64,000 bases of DNA, from NCBI RefSeq assembly GCF_018141425.1, contig NZ_CP058561.1, positions 3,782,001 through 3,846,000 on the forward strand, read 5' to 3'. Each line of letters starts with the position of its first letter. Position 1 is the first letter of the stretch. Both the position numbers and the translations under genes were made by a program. The notes under the pieces are model-generated. The model was not told the origin of the DNA. It ran no database searches and saw only the letters and a program-made list of their open reading frames with translations. Shown piece by piece: positions 9,346 to 18,930 of this stretch. This stretch comes from Vallitalea guaymasensis. Its GTDB lineage: Bacteria; Bacillota; Clostridia; Lachnospirales; Vallitaleaceae.

Positions 9346-10449
9346 ATGGATAGATTAAAGAGTATTTCTAAGTGGAGCCTTATATTATTACTACCTATTG
9401 GAATATTATTAACCAATATAGCACAATCTTCACCAGCATTTATCGAAAAATATTATTCAAACGGTATATATCGTTACATTAGCCAATTCCTTAGTACCAT
9501 AACAGGAATTATACCAACTTCAATAGCCGAATTACTTATAATATTTCTTATTGCATTTTTTATATACAAGCTAGTAAAAATAATTCAAACAACAATAAAA
9601 ACCAAAAATAAAAAAAGATATATACTAATAAATTTCCTTAGAAAAATATTAATCTTCATAAGTGTCGGATATTTCATATTTGTACTAATCTGGGGTCTGA
9701 ACTACTATAGACTACCCTTTTCTGAAATAGCCAACCTTAACGTACAAGATGCAACCATAGAAGAACTAACAGGTCTATGCGAGAGCTTAATTACAGAAGC
9801 CAATGACCTAAGAAAACAAGTTCAAGAAGATGAAAATGGCGTAATGTATATACCAAAGGGCTACAAAGACGTCTTCAATAGAGCACATAAAGGCTACGAC
9901 AATATCTCAGACACATACCGAGAATTAAGCGGTAATTACGGAGATCCCAAAGGTGTAGTTTTCTCCCAAGTAATGTCCTATTCCGGTATTGCTGGCATCT
10001 ACTTCCCTTTCACAGCTGAAGCTAATATCAATAAAGACAGAACCCATGTATTACTCCCCGCAACAGCATCCCACGAAATGGCACATCAAAGAGGATTTGC
10101 CAGAGAAGACGAAGCCAACTATATAGCCTACCTAACCTGCAAAGCCCACCCAGACCCCGATTTCCAATACTCCGGAACAATGCTAGCCCTTATTCACTCC
10201 ATGAAACAACTCTACGAACACGACACCAACGCATACTTTACCCTAAAAGCTACGTATTCAGAAGGAGTACTAAGAGACCTACAAGACAACAACGACTTCT
10301 GGCAAAAATACTCCGGACCAATAGATAAAGCCTCAACAAAAATAAATAACACCTACCTCAAACTAAACAAACAACAAGACGGTGTCCAAAGCTACGGAAG
10401 AATGGTAGACCTTCTAATAGCAGAATACAGACTTAATTATAATAAATAA
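9346..10449 (+). CDS. DUF3810 family membrane protein with HExxH motif
   Basis: A 367-residue protein with two or three N-terminal membrane segments (about residues 10-30, 55-75 and 100-120) and a soluble C-terminal part. A zincin-like motif, S-H-E-M-A-H-Q-R-G-F-A-R-E-D-E-A-N, lies near residue 242, so a membrane-anchored metallopeptidase is plausible. This matches the DUF3810 family, for which I know no established substrate. The 3' half uses more C-ending codons than neighbouring genes. The start at 9346 is chosen over an upstream TTG at 9334 because it is an ATG. It stands alone, convergent with the GTPase gene. Confidence 0.75.
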   Translation: MDRLKSISKWSLILLLPIGILLTNIAQSSPAFIEKYYSNGIYRYISQFLSTITGIIPTSIAELLIIFLIAFFIYKLVKIIQTTIKTKNKKRYILINFLRKILIFISVGYFIFVLIWGLNYYRLPFSEIANLNVQDATIEELTGLCESLITEANDLRKQVQEDENGVMYIPKGYKDVFNRAHKGYDNISDTYRELSGNYGDPKGVVFSQVMSYSGIAGIYFPFTAEANINKDRTHVLLPATASHEMAHQRGFAREDEANYIAYLTCKAHPDPDFQYSGTMLALIHSMKQLYEHDTNAYFTLKATYSEGVLRDLQDNNDFWQKYSGPIDKASTKINNTYLKLNKQQDGVQSYGRMVDLLIAEYRLNYNK

Positions 10450-10506
10450 TAATTAAGTAAAGATATAGCTCATCCTAGTAATTTGTTAGCTATATATATC
10501 TGATAT

Positions 10507-10556
10507 TTTCACTAAACTAAATCAGAAATTGAAATTTAGTTTAGTGAAACTAAATT
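10507..10556. repeat. Overlapping alternative hairpins downstream of the DUF3810 gene
   Basis: Three related segments can pair in two exclusive ways: 10507-10522 pairs perfectly with 10534-10549 (16 bp), while 10533-10542 pairs with 10547-10556 (10 bp around AGTG). The stems are AT-rich. They may form the transcription end of the upstream gene, although no clean T-run follows. Confidence 0.4.
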
Positions 10557-10610
10557 TAAAAGCTAAAAAAGGTATAACCATTCCAAATAACTAAAACATT
10601 GAACAACCGA

Positions 10611-10719
10611 GTGTAGGTAGTATAGGTGAATATGAAGCAGTGAGCCATGGACGGCGAACTCAGCCTTTTAAACACGGACGTTTAACGGCTGACGAAATAT
10701 TCACCTATACTACCTACAC
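10611..10719. repeat. Inverted-repeat element with structured loop
   Basis: Two perfect 23-bp arms (10611-10633 and 10697-10719, beginning GTGTAGGTAG and ending CTACCTACAC) enclose 63 bases. The enclosed part folds again: CAGCC (10661-10665) pairs with GGCTG (10687-10691), and TTAAAC (10668-10673) with GTTTAA (10680-10685), leaving the loop ACGGAC. GC content is higher than in the surroundings, and no T-run follows. It lies between two convergent genes. It could be a miniature mobile repeat, a REP-like element or a structured RNA; no coding sequence fits. Confidence 0.7.
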
Positions 10720-10739
10720 GACCGTCAACCACTTAATCA

Positions 10740-12710
10740 TTAATCCCCATTTATTTCACTCCCCCTAACCCCATAAGCCTTCCCATGAGAACAAAAAATA
10801 GAAGTCGAAGTATAATCCTTATCAGCATCCTTATCATACCCCAATCTCTCTATTACCTCATCTGTATTATGACATCTATCATAACCAGCAAAAACAAACG
10901 TAATACTCCCCTTACCAGACGAAAAAGAAGCTAGAGTACTAGGATAATTCATCGCCGTCGAAACAGGAACCCTACCACTAATCATAACATGCTCATCCAT
11001 TGTAACAGGAGAATCAAAACTACCATGCATCTTAGTTATATCAGTCATTACTCTACCCGACAAATATTTTTCAATCTTCACCTTGAATTGATAAAAAGGC
11101 TCTAACAGTATATTATCAACTTTCTCAATCCCTTGCCTAATAGCCCTAAAAGTAGCCTGTCTAAAATCTCCACCACTAGTATGTTTAACATGAGATTTAC
11201 CAGTAGTAAGGGTAATAAGCACATCTGTCAAAGGCGAACCAGTAAGAATCCCTTTCTTACAAGCATCTGGGATGTTTTTCTGACTTAACCTCTGCCATCT
11301 AGTATGTAATACATCCACACTGCAAAATGAATCAATTGATATCCCAGAACCTCTAGGAGCTGGCTCTATATCAAACTCTACCTCAGCATAATGCTTCAGA
11401 GGTTCAAAATGTCCAAAACCATGAGTTTTACTAGCTATAGTCTCTTTATATAATATTTCCGGAGTACCAAAATCAATAGTTTTACCAAAACGGTCCAATA
11501 CAATCTGAGTTAATACTTCAAGCTGAATAGTACCCATTACTTTTATATGTATTTCCTTCAATTCTTCTATCCATAAAACATCAAGAGAAGGATTTTCCTC
11601 TGTTAACATTGAAAAAATCTTTAAGATCTCCTTAGGATTCTCAGACGAATCATATATCACCTTAGATTTTAAAGTAGGTACCAACAAGAAATCATTATAA
11701 TCCTCTATATCACCCATTCCTTCACCAATATAAGATGAACCTAGCCCAGTTACTGCAATAAGTTGTCCAGAACAGGCTTTATCACAAAGAGTATATTTAG
11801 TTCCATTATATATCCTTATTTCATTAATCTTTTCTGTAATCTCATTATCCATAATTCTATGAGTTACGGTATCTTTAACCTTAAGTGAACCATTATACAA
11901 TTTTATAAAAGTAAGCTTATTGCCTGCATTGTCATATCTAATCTTATACACAGTTCCTGATGGAAAATCACCATTACCATCTGTATGTCCAGAGATTGTC
12001 AAAGTATCTATAGCTCTTAAGAGTTCCTTGATACCAATACCCTTCAAACCAATCCCACATAAACAAGGATATATTACATTATCATTAAACAATCTCTTTA
12101 CAGTATTAACTAATTCTTCTTTCTCTACTTCTATTCCATCTATATATTTATTCAATATATCATCATCATAGTCAGCCAAAGATTCTATTAATTCACTTGT
12201 TGGATTATCAAGTAAATAATTAATGTTTTCACTGGTAACTTCACTAGATATAACCATTAAATCTTTTGTGAAAGTATTCTTGATTTCATTAACTGTATTG
12301 TTGAAATCAGCACCTACCCTGTCTAATTTATTAATAAAAAACATAGTAGGTATATTGTACTTTCTAAGAAGCTGCCAAACAGTTTCAGTATGACCTTCTA
12401 TTCCTTCAACAGCAGATATTATTATTATGGCATAATCCAATATCCTAATGGCTCTTTCCATTTCAGTAGAAAAATCCACATGACCAGGAGTATCAACCAG
12501 TTGATATGTACAATCATTATAAGTAGTTACGGCTTGGTCAGAGAAGATGGTAATACCTCTCTCTTTTTCAATAGTATGATAATCAAGGACAGTATTTTTA
12601 TTATCAACTCGACCAGCTTCTTTTATTGAGTTAGTATGATATAAAATTTGTTCTAGAAGTGTTGTCTTACCTGCATCAACATGAGCTACCATTCCTATTG
12701 TTTTATACAT
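10740..12710 (-). CDS. TetM-like ribosome-protection/EF-G-like GTPase
   Basis: A 656-residue translation GTPase. The G motifs are AHVDAGKTTL (residues 8-17), DTPGHVDF and NKLD, and EF-G-like domains II-V follow, with KHTSGGDFRQATFRAIRQG in domain IV. The domain order equals that of tetracycline ribosomal protection proteins such as TetM. The domain IV loops and the C-terminus, however, belong to a divergent chromosomal clostridial group for which tetracycline resistance is not established to my knowledge. The start at 12710 is preferred because AAAGGA precedes it; an upstream TTG at 12728 is weaker. It is transcribed divergently from the alpha-galactosidase gene. Likely role: rescue of stalled or drug-bound ribosomes in the cytoplasm. 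Confidence 0.8.
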   Translation of the reverse strand: MYKTIGMVAHVDAGKTTLLEQILYHTNSIKEAGRVDNKNTVLDYHTIEKERGITIFSDQAVTTYNDCTYQLVDTPGHVDFSTEMERAIRILDYAIIIISAVEGIEGHTETVWQLLRKYNIPTMFFINKLDRVGADFNNTVNEIKNTFTKDLMVISSEVTSENINYLLDNPTSELIESLADYDDDILNKYIDGIEVEKEELVNTVKRLFNDNVIYPCLCGIGLKGIGIKELLRAIDTLTISGHTDGNGDFPSGTVYKIRYDNAGNKLTFIKLYNGSLKVKDTVTHRIMDNEITEKINEIRIYNGTKYTLCDKACSGQLIAVTGLGSSYIGEGMGDIEDYNDFLLVPTLKSKVIYDSSENPKEILKIFSMLTEENPSLDVLWIEELKEIHIKVMGTIQLEVLTQIVLDRFGKTIDFGTPEILYKETIASKTHGFGHFEPLKHYAEVEFDIEPAPRGSGISIDSFCSVDVLHTRWQRLSQKNIPDACKKGILTGSPLTDVLITLTTGKSHVKHTSGGDFRQATFRAIRQGIEKVDNILLEPFYQFKVKIEKYLSGRVMTDITKMHGSFDSPVTMDEHVMISGRVPVSTAMNYPSTLASFSSGKGSITFVFAGYDRCHNTDEVIERLGYDKDADKDYTSTSIFCSHGKAYGVRGSEINGD

Positions 12711-12847
12711 GAATTTAATTCCTTTCAAAATTAAGTTAATTAATGCTTAGCCAACATTATACCATATAAACTATACATAATACCATGTAAATGTAATGAA
12801 AAATAAGGTAAACTTATAGTAAAATGTCTTTGAGAGGAGAAATGGAT

Positions 12848-15028
12848 ATGGGAATACAATATAATGAAAGCAAAAAAATATTCCATATACAAGGAAAAAG
12901 CGTAAGTTATATATTTAAAGCGGATAAATATAATAATCTAATACATCTTTATTACGGTAAAAAGATAAGAAATATCAATGATAACGTAATCAATACTAAC
13001 AAAGCAAAAAGCTGGAGTATAATACCTAATGAAGAAGATGATCAGTATGCACTGGATTCAGCTCTACTTGAATATCCAACATTTGGTCATGTAGATCTAA
13101 GAAGTGGTGCTCTTAGCATTGAGCAAGAAAATGGTTCTAGAATTCTTAATCTGAAATATGATTCTCATAAGATAATAAAAGGTAAAAAAGGATTAGAAGG
13201 TTTACCTGCAACCTATGCAGATGAAAATGAAGCAGAAACACTGGAGATAGCACTGATAGATGAAGTTACCAATCTTTTGGTAGTATTGAACTATACAGTA
13301 TTCAATGATAGAAACGTTATAACAAAATCTGTACAGATCATAAATAAAGGATATCAAACATTAAAAGTACTCAATGCACAAAGTTGTTGTGTTGATTATA
13401 GAAACTCTGATTATGAGTTATTGCAACTATCAGGAGCTTGGGCTAGAGAACGTCAAATTGTCAAGAGACAATTAGTACAAGGAATCCAATCCATTGGAAG
13501 TGCAAGAGGAACTAGCAGTCATGTACATAATCCATTCATGGCACTATTGTCACCTGATACTACAGAAGAAAAAGGAGAAGTATTTGGATTTAACCTAGTG
13601 TACAGTGGTAATTTCTTAGGTGAAGTATCAGTAAGTGAACACAATAGAACTAGATTACTTATGGGTATTAATCCATTGAATTTCTCTTGGCAGCTAAAAC
13701 CAGAAGAAAGGTTCCAGACACCAGAAGTAGTAATGGTATATTCTAATGAAGGGCTTGGAGGCATGTCAAGTGAGTATCATAGCCTGTATAGAGAAAACTT
13801 GATGAGAGGTACATGGAAAGAAAAACAAAGACCTATTGTAATTAACAACTGGGAAGCTACATATTTTGATTTTACAAGAGAAAGTTTAGAAGATATTGTT
13901 AAAAAAGCTAGTGAAATAGGTGTTGAATTATTTGTTCTAGATGATGGATGGTTCGGTAAAAGAGATGATGATACCTGTTCATTAGGTGATTGGTATGTGA
14001 ATACTGATAAAATCGAAGGTGGACTAGAAAAACTAGCTGAGAATGTTGGGTATATGGATATGGATTTTGGATTATGGTTCGAACCAGAAATGATATCACC
14101 TGACAGTGACCTGTATAGAAATCATAGTGATTGGTGTCTACATGTTGAAAATAGAGAAAGAGTTACATGCAGATATCAATTAGTTCTGAACTTATCCAAA
14201 AAAGAGGTTTGTGACTATATTATTGAATCAGTATCCAAAGTACTTTCAAGTGCACCAATCAAATATGTAAAATGGGATATGAATAGATATTTAACAGATG
14301 TTATGTCCATGGACTTGCCTAGAGACAGACAAATGGAAACATCTCATAGATATATGTTAGGTCTATATTATATAATGGAAGAGATTGTAACCAGACATAA
14401 GGATATCCTATTTGAAGGCTGTTCTGGAGGTGGAGGAAGATTCGATCCAGGTATCTTATATTATATGCCTCAGATCTGGACTAGTGATGATTCAGATGCT
14501 ATCGAGAGATTGAAGATACAGTACTCTACAAGCTTAGTTTATCCACCTGTTTCTATGGGAAGTCATGTTTCCAGTACACCTAATCATCAGGTAGGAAGAA
14601 CCACACCTCTTAATACAAGAGGGAATGTAGCTATGTCAGGTAATTTCGGTTATGAACTTGATCTTACAAAATATAATGATAAACAGATTAGTGAAATAAA
14701 AGAACAAATTGATTTCTATAAAGAAAATAGACAGCTTATCCAATATGGAGATTATTATAGATTAAATAACCCTTTTGAAGAAAACAATGGAGCTTGGATT
14801 TTTGTTTCTAAGGATAAGACTGAAGCAATCTTATTCTATACAACTATTCTAGCTGAGCCTAACCCAGTTGACCAACAAGTAAGATGTAGAGGTCTTAACG
14901 AAGAGTTTAATTATAAAATTGATGGATTAGAAGGAATATTTGGTGGAGATGAATTAATGAACTTAGGATTGACTTTGCCTGAGTTGAAAGATTTTGAAAG
15001 CGTAAGATTCAGAATTAGAAAAGCATAG
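12848..15028 (+). CDS. GH36 alpha-galactosidase
   Basis: A 726-residue cytoplasmic enzyme that removes terminal alpha-1,6-galactose from raffinose-type or galactomannan oligosaccharides. Its length equals the tetrameric Geobacillus/Bacillus GH36 enzymes. The nucleophile motif KWDMNR has Asp477, and the acid/base region SDDSDA spans residues 546-550, matching Asp478 and Asp548 of Geobacillus AgaB. CSGGGGRFDPG is also conserved. There is no signal peptide. The start at 12848 sits nine bases after GAGAGGAGA; ATG codons at 12824 and 12842 are in frame but poorly placed. No dedicated transporter adjoins it, although the convergent MFS gene could supply substrate. It ends at a shared bidirectional terminator. 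Confidence 0.93.
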   Translation: MGIQYNESKKIFHIQGKSVSYIFKADKYNNLIHLYYGKKIRNINDNVINTNKAKSWSIIPNEEDDQYALDSALLEYPTFGHVDLRSGALSIEQENGSRILNLKYDSHKIIKGKKGLEGLPATYADENEAETLEIALIDEVTNLLVVLNYTVFNDRNVITKSVQIINKGYQTLKVLNAQSCCVDYRNSDYELLQLSGAWARERQIVKRQLVQGIQSIGSARGTSSHVHNPFMALLSPDTTEEKGEVFGFNLVYSGNFLGEVSVSEHNRTRLLMGINPLNFSWQLKPEERFQTPEVVMVYSNEGLGGMSSEYHSLYRENLMRGTWKEKQRPIVINNWEATYFDFTRESLEDIVKKASEIGVELFVLDDGWFGKRDDDTCSLGDWYVNTDKIEGGLEKLAENVGYMDMDFGLWFEPEMISPDSDLYRNHSDWCLHVENRERVTCRYQLVLNLSKKEVCDYIIESVSKVLSSAPIKYVKWDMNRYLTDVMSMDLPRDRQMETSHRYMLGLYYIMEEIVTRHKDILFEGCSGGGGRFDPGILYYMPQIWTSDDSDAIERLKIQYSTSLVYPPVSMGSHVSSTPNHQVGRTTPLNTRGNVAMSGNFGYELDLTKYNDKQISEIKEQIDFYKENRQLIQYGDYYRLNNPFEENNGAWIFVSKDKTEAILFYTTILAEPNPVDQQVRCRGLNEEFNYKIDGLEGIFGGDELMNLGLTLPELKDFESVRFRIRKA

Positions 15029-15048
15029 ATATTACTTTATTAATTAGG

Positions 15049-15096
15049 GACTGTGGGATAATATATTTTTAATATCAAAATATTATTTCACAGTCC
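15049..15096. terminator. Bidirectional terminator between alpha-galactosidase and MFS genes
   Basis: GGACTGTG at 15049-15056 pairs with CACAGTCC at 15089-15096, and the stem extends inward through AT pairs (GGATAATATATTTT against AAAATATTATT). It sits between convergent genes and can serve both. Confidence 0.7.
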
Positions 15097-15125
15097 TTTC
15101 AAGATTTAATTCTGTAAATGGTATA

Positions 15126-16307
15126 TCAAATATTTTTAGTATGTACAGTAAGTGTTTCAGAGCTAAGAAACATAATCATAATGCAAAGTATCAAATAATA
15201 TGGAAATAATGTTAAACTTACAGTTCGTGCTAATACTCCAAATAATGGTGGGAAGAAAGCTCCACCTATATAAGCAAATGCCATCTGATAACCAATAATG
15301 ATTTGAGAATTATTTTTACCAAACCTAGTTGGTGTCTCATGAATCATACAAGGAAAAATAGGAGCAAGACCTAATCCAATCAAAACTAATGAGCCCATTA
15401 AAGCATAGTGGGGTAATGGGAGCAATAGCAGTATGGAACCAGTCATAGCAATTATTTGACCTCTACGAATCATTTGTTTATTACTCATCTTAAAAGTAAC
15501 AAAACCCGATATGAATCTTCCAATGGTAATACCCCCATAATACATAGCTACCCAAGATGCAGCAGTTTCTACAGATATATTTTTAACATGTATAAGGAAA
15601 CTACTTCCCCATAAACCCACTGAGAATTCAACAGCACAATAAAAGAAAAAAGTTGACAATGCATATTTCACACCTTTTAGTTTAAAGACATTCTTCTCTA
15701 TTGGTTTTTCTGTAGTTATCTGATTATCTTCAATTATGCTACTGGCTGATATTTTTCTGTGTTTTACCCATAAAGGTAAACTCATAAACAATACAAGAGC
15801 CAGAACAAGCTGGATGATACCAATTGTACGATAGCCGAAACGCCATGAATCTGTTAGCAACATACACTGCGCCATTATAATTGGACCTACTGTAGCTCCA
15901 ACACCCCAAAAACAATGAAGCCAGCTCATATGGTGTGATTTGAAATGAAGTGCTACATAGTTATTAAGTGCTGTATCTACTGAACCTGCACCAAGACCTA
16001 ATGGAATAGCTAATAATAATAACCAGAAATAGGATGGGGAAAATGAAATACCTAGCAGAGCCATTCCAGTTATCATACAACTGATAAAAGTTACTTTACC
16101 AGTTCCGAACCTTTTTACTACATGACCACTTGCGAAGCTTGATAAAACGGTACTTCCTGTAGTTAGAATTGCAACAAGTCCTGCTGCATCTAGCGACATA
16201 CCCCATTCCAATCGCATAGCTGGCCAAGTTACTCCAAGCAAGCTGTCAGGTAGTCCCAAACTAATGAATGCTAAGTATATAATGATAAGTAATATTAATG
16301 TAATCAT
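15126..16307 (-). CDS. MFS transporter, sugar permease-like
   Basis: A 393-residue major facilitator with about 12 membrane helices. The conserved loop after helix 2 is visible as GHVVKRFGTGKVTFISC, and the central cytoplasmic loop carries the KHRKIS region. It resembles the FucP/YbjJ group of sugar or drug permeases, and substrate cannot be assigned. The start at 16307 is chosen because AAGGAG lies upstream at a good distance; an in-frame ATG at 16346 would add 13 polar residues before the first helix. It converges on the alpha-galactosidase gene and has no other gene in its operon. Confidence 0.82.
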   Translation of the reverse strand: MITLILLIIIYLAFISLGLPDSLLGVTWPAMRLEWGMSLDAAGLVAILTTGSTVLSSFASGHVVKRFGTGKVTFISCMITGMALLGISFSPSYFWLLLLAIPLGLGAGSVDTALNNYVALHFKSHHMSWLHCFWGVGATVGPIIMAQCMLLTDSWRFGYRTIGIIQLVLALVLFMSLPLWVKHRKISASSIIEDNQITTEKPIEKNVFKLKGVKYALSTFFFYCAVEFSVGLWGSSFLIHVKNISVETAASWVAMYYGGITIGRFISGFVTFKMSNKQMIRRGQIIAMTGSILLLLPLPHYALMGSLVLIGLGLAPIFPCMIHETPTRFGKNNSQIIIGYQMAFAYIGGAFFPPLFGVLARTVSLTLFPYYLILCIMIMFLSSETLTVHTKNI

Positions 16308-16520
16308 AATTGTCTCCTTATACAATTTTGGTTTATCGTTTAACATATAATGATTATTTTATCTTAGTTCCATAACTATACATTGTCAAGTATTTTTGAA
16401 CTAAAACTATAAGTTTTTTATTAATAAGTGATTTTTAACATGTTGAGCATATATATTGTTTGTATTATCTTACAAGTAATGATAATATAGATTTATTGCG
16501 AAAGAGAAAGGGGTATAACT

Positions 16521-17183
16521 ATGATAAAATCAAAAGCTTGGGATTGGAGTAAGAATGAAGATGACTACTGGTTAATACCTTCAATAGAATCATGTTATTT
16601 AGCTAATTCTTGGGCATCCAAAGGATTCCATAGATTTCTTGATCTAGGTTGTGGATTGGGAAGACATTCCATATTTTTTGCAGAAAACGGATTTAGGGTT
16701 AATTCTGTTGATTTATCTGAATATGGAATCAATCATCTCAACAATTGGGCTAAAAAAGAAGAGTTGGATATAGAAACACAAATATGTGATATGCTTGAAC
16801 TACCCTTTGAAAATGATACATTTGATTGTATAATAGCATATAATGTTATTTATCATTCAGATACTAAAGGGTTCATTAAAGCACTAGATGAGATAAAAAG
16901 GGTATTGAAAAGTAAAGGAGAATTATTCATAACCCTTATTTCTAAAAATACTTGGTCGTACCAACACGCTGATAATTATAAAAGGATTGATGATAATACC
17001 ATCTTAAGAGATGAACATGAAACTGAAAAGGACGTACCTCATTTTTATGTAGATATTGAAGATATAAAAAAATATTTCGTTGATTTTGATTTCATTGATG
17101 TTCCTATAGAACAAACAAAATATTGCTTGGAAAATTCTAAATATTATTCTAGACATTTCAATATAATAGCTAGAAAAAAATAG
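16521..17183 (+). CDS. Class I SAM-dependent methyltransferase
   Basis: A 220-residue cytoplasmic methyltransferase with the SAM-binding glycine motif DLGCGLGRHS (residues 41-50), an acidic residue at the end of strand 2 (NSVDLSEYG) and motif IV FDCIIAYNVIYH. It is TehB/UbiE-like, and the acceptor substrate cannot be told. An AAAGGGG ribosome site precedes the ATG. It lies 27 bases before an AraC regulator and upstream of the ECF transport module, so it may take part in processing the imported ligand or may be an unrelated neighbour. A GATAAT repeat pair just upstream (around 16470-16490) is only weakly Fur-like. Confidence 0.82.
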   Translation: MIKSKAWDWSKNEDDYWLIPSIESCYLANSWASKGFHRFLDLGCGLGRHSIFFAENGFRVNSVDLSEYGINHLNNWAKKEELDIETQICDMLELPFENDTFDCIIAYNVIYHSDTKGFIKALDEIKRVLKSKGELFITLISKNTWSYQHADNYKRIDDNTILRDEHETEKDVPHFYVDIEDIKKYFVDFDFIDVPIEQTKYCLENSKYYSRHFNIIARKK

Positions 17184-17210
17184 ATTACCCAATTATGGAA
17201 AGGAGAAATT

Positions 17211-18179
17211 ATGAAACGTATAGAAAATGATTCATTTATACTTGGTAAAAGCACTAAGATAATTAAAAAAACAAGTGAAATAACTATACATGAATTACAG
17301 GAGCCATATGGAAGTGGTACTATAACATTCTATTATATGATGCCAGAGATATATGTGTATGTAAGTGATTTCAGCCTTTCTAATAATTATATACTTAATA
17401 GTCAGAAGGATTATGAATTTTACAGTAAGAAGATATTTAAAATGGATTACTGTTTCAAAGGCAAAATCTGTGCAACAGATATTGACGGTAAAAGTTGTAT
17501 AGCTAGAGCAGGACAAACTTCCTATTATTATGGAGAAAAAAATCTCCAATGTTTAGAGATGCTGGAAAATAATTATAAAGGAATTGGAATTATAGGTTTT
17601 GCAGATGATATTGTAGAAATATTTTCAAATATATTTCATATTGAAGAAGAACTCTTTATTAAGCTTGGTAAACAGACTAACAAGCATAAGAATTACATAT
17701 CCATAAAAAGCAATCTTGAAGTTACAGCATTGGCACATAAGCTAATGGAGGCAATAAATCAAGAGAATCTTGAAATGATGAAAATAAAAGCCATGGAATG
17801 GCTTATTTATGAGATAAAGCATATTGAAGAAAACTTATTGAAAAAAGAAAATGTCTATACTCAAAATACAATAAAAAAAATATTAGAAGCTGAGAGATAT
17901 ATAAAAAACAACTTATCTGACAAGTTGACTATCGATAGTATAAGCAACACGATTGGACTTAGTCAATCAACGCTGAAAAAAGGTTTCAACACCTTGTATT
18001 CAACGAGTATTTATAGTTATATCAAATCTTTAAGACTGGATTTGGGCAGGTCACTAATTATCTCTACAGATAAAAGTATTACGGAAATAGCACTTGAATG
18101 TGGCTATGATAATCTTAATAGTTTTAGTAAAGCATTTAAACAGTATTATAATATAACACCAAGAGAACTACGAAAATAA
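17211..18179 (+). CDS. AraC-family regulator of the ECF/ABC module
   Basis: A 322-residue soluble regulator. The N-terminal 200 residues form a ligand-sensing region, and the C-terminus carries the two AraC helix-turn-helix motifs (LTIDSISNTIGLSQSTLKKGF and the part ending in FSKAFKQYYNITPRELRK). An AAGGAG ribosome site precedes the ATG. In yersiniabactin-type and related clusters an AraC regulator (YbtA) controls siderophore-uptake ABC genes, and the same arrangement is seen here directly upstream of the transport genes. The ligand, perhaps an iron-siderophore, is inferred from context. Confidence 0.85.
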   Translation: MKRIENDSFILGKSTKIIKKTSEITIHELQEPYGSGTITFYYMMPEIYVYVSDFSLSNNYILNSQKDYEFYSKKIFKMDYCFKGKICATDIDGKSCIARAGQTSYYYGEKNLQCLEMLENNYKGIGIIGFADDIVEIFSNIFHIEEELFIKLGKQTNKHKNYISIKSNLEVTALAHKLMEAINQENLEMMKIKAMEWLIYEIKHIEENLLKKENVYTQNTIKKILEAERYIKNNLSDKLTIDSISNTIGLSQSTLKKGFNTLYSTSIYSYIKSLRLDLGRSLIISTDKSITEIALECGYDNLNSFSKAFKQYYNITPRELRK

Positions 18180-18270
18180 AATAATTTATCCTTTTTGGAA
18201 TAGTTTTTCATTCTGATTGAACGAGCGACAATCTAATTGATTATGTTAGAATTATATTTGCTAGCATAAT

Positions 18271-18289
18271 GATATTGATTATTAATATC
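18271..18289 (+). promoter_or_regulatory. Fur-like box upstream of the ECF/ABC operon
   Basis: The 19-base sequence GATATTGATTATTAATATC is a near-palindrome matching 15 of 19 positions of the classical Fur box (GATAATGATAATCATTATC). It lies about 33 bases before the first ECF gene, where a promoter would be. It suggests iron-dependent repression of the operon. Confidence 0.6.
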
Positions 18290-18321
18290 AGGAAAAACTA
18301 AAATAAAAGGAGTAGTTCGCT

Positions 18322-18930
18322 ATGGAAAGAATTAATAGAAATAAGCTGACCAGTAAGAATTTAATTGCAATTGGAATCTATAATGCAGTCTTTTTTGCTT
18401 TGGTGCTAATAATTGGAATGATTGTTGGGATTGTACCTGTATTCTATCTGTTCTTCTATGCTATTGGAAGCATAGCTCTAGGACCAGTCTATATGTTGAT
18501 TATCAGCCGTTCACCTAAAAAAGGAACAATAGTGATTAGTGGTATCATTCAAGGATTGATCTGGACATTGATGGGTCTTTGGCATATGGTTATATTCACT
18601 ACAATTGGTGGTATATTGGCTGAAATAATTGCTAACATAGGGCAATATAGAAAGAAATTCTATATGGTACTGTCATTTGTAGTTTTCATCCTCGGATTTT
18701 ACGGTACTAGTTTTGGTGTAATCATCTTTTTCAGTGACTATTACATCAAGCTTTCCAAAGAATTAGGAGGAAAAGCTGATTATATAACAAGTATTGTTAA
18801 TCTTGTACATGGACCTATGGGAGTTATTGCTTTTATAGCTACTATTATTGGAGCAGTCATAGGTGGAGTATTTGGAATAAAGTTATTAAAAAAACATTTT
18901 GACAGAGAGGAATTATCATACAATGGATAA
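18322..18930 (+). CDS. MptD-family ECF transporter S component
   Basis: A 202-residue integral membrane protein with about five or six helices, of the MptD family of putative substrate-binding (S) subunits of energy-coupling-factor transporters. The N-terminus KNLIAIGIYNAVFFALVLIIGM is typical. It would bind the ligand in the membrane and dock on the EcfT/EcfA unit encoded next. AAAGGAG precedes the start. The gene overlaps the following one by 8 bases. The coupling to two full ABC half-transporters downstream, together with the Fur-like box, suggests an iron-siderophore or related chelate as ligand. Confidence 0.82.
   Translation: MERINRNKLTSKNLIAIGIYNAVFFALVLIIGMIVGIVPVFYLFFYAIGSIALGPVYMLIISRSPKKGTIVISGIIQGLIWTLMGLWHMVIFTTIGGILAEIIANIGQYRKKFYMVLSFVVFILGFYGTSFGVIIFFSDYYIKLSKELGGKADYITSIVNLVHGPMGVIAFIATIIGAVIGGVFGIKLLKKHFDREELSYNG

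Noticed and set aside
16450-16500. Fur-like box before the methyltransferase gene
   Set aside because: ATTATC and GATAAT half-sites are present but the spacing does not fit a 7-1-7 or 19-bp Fur box.
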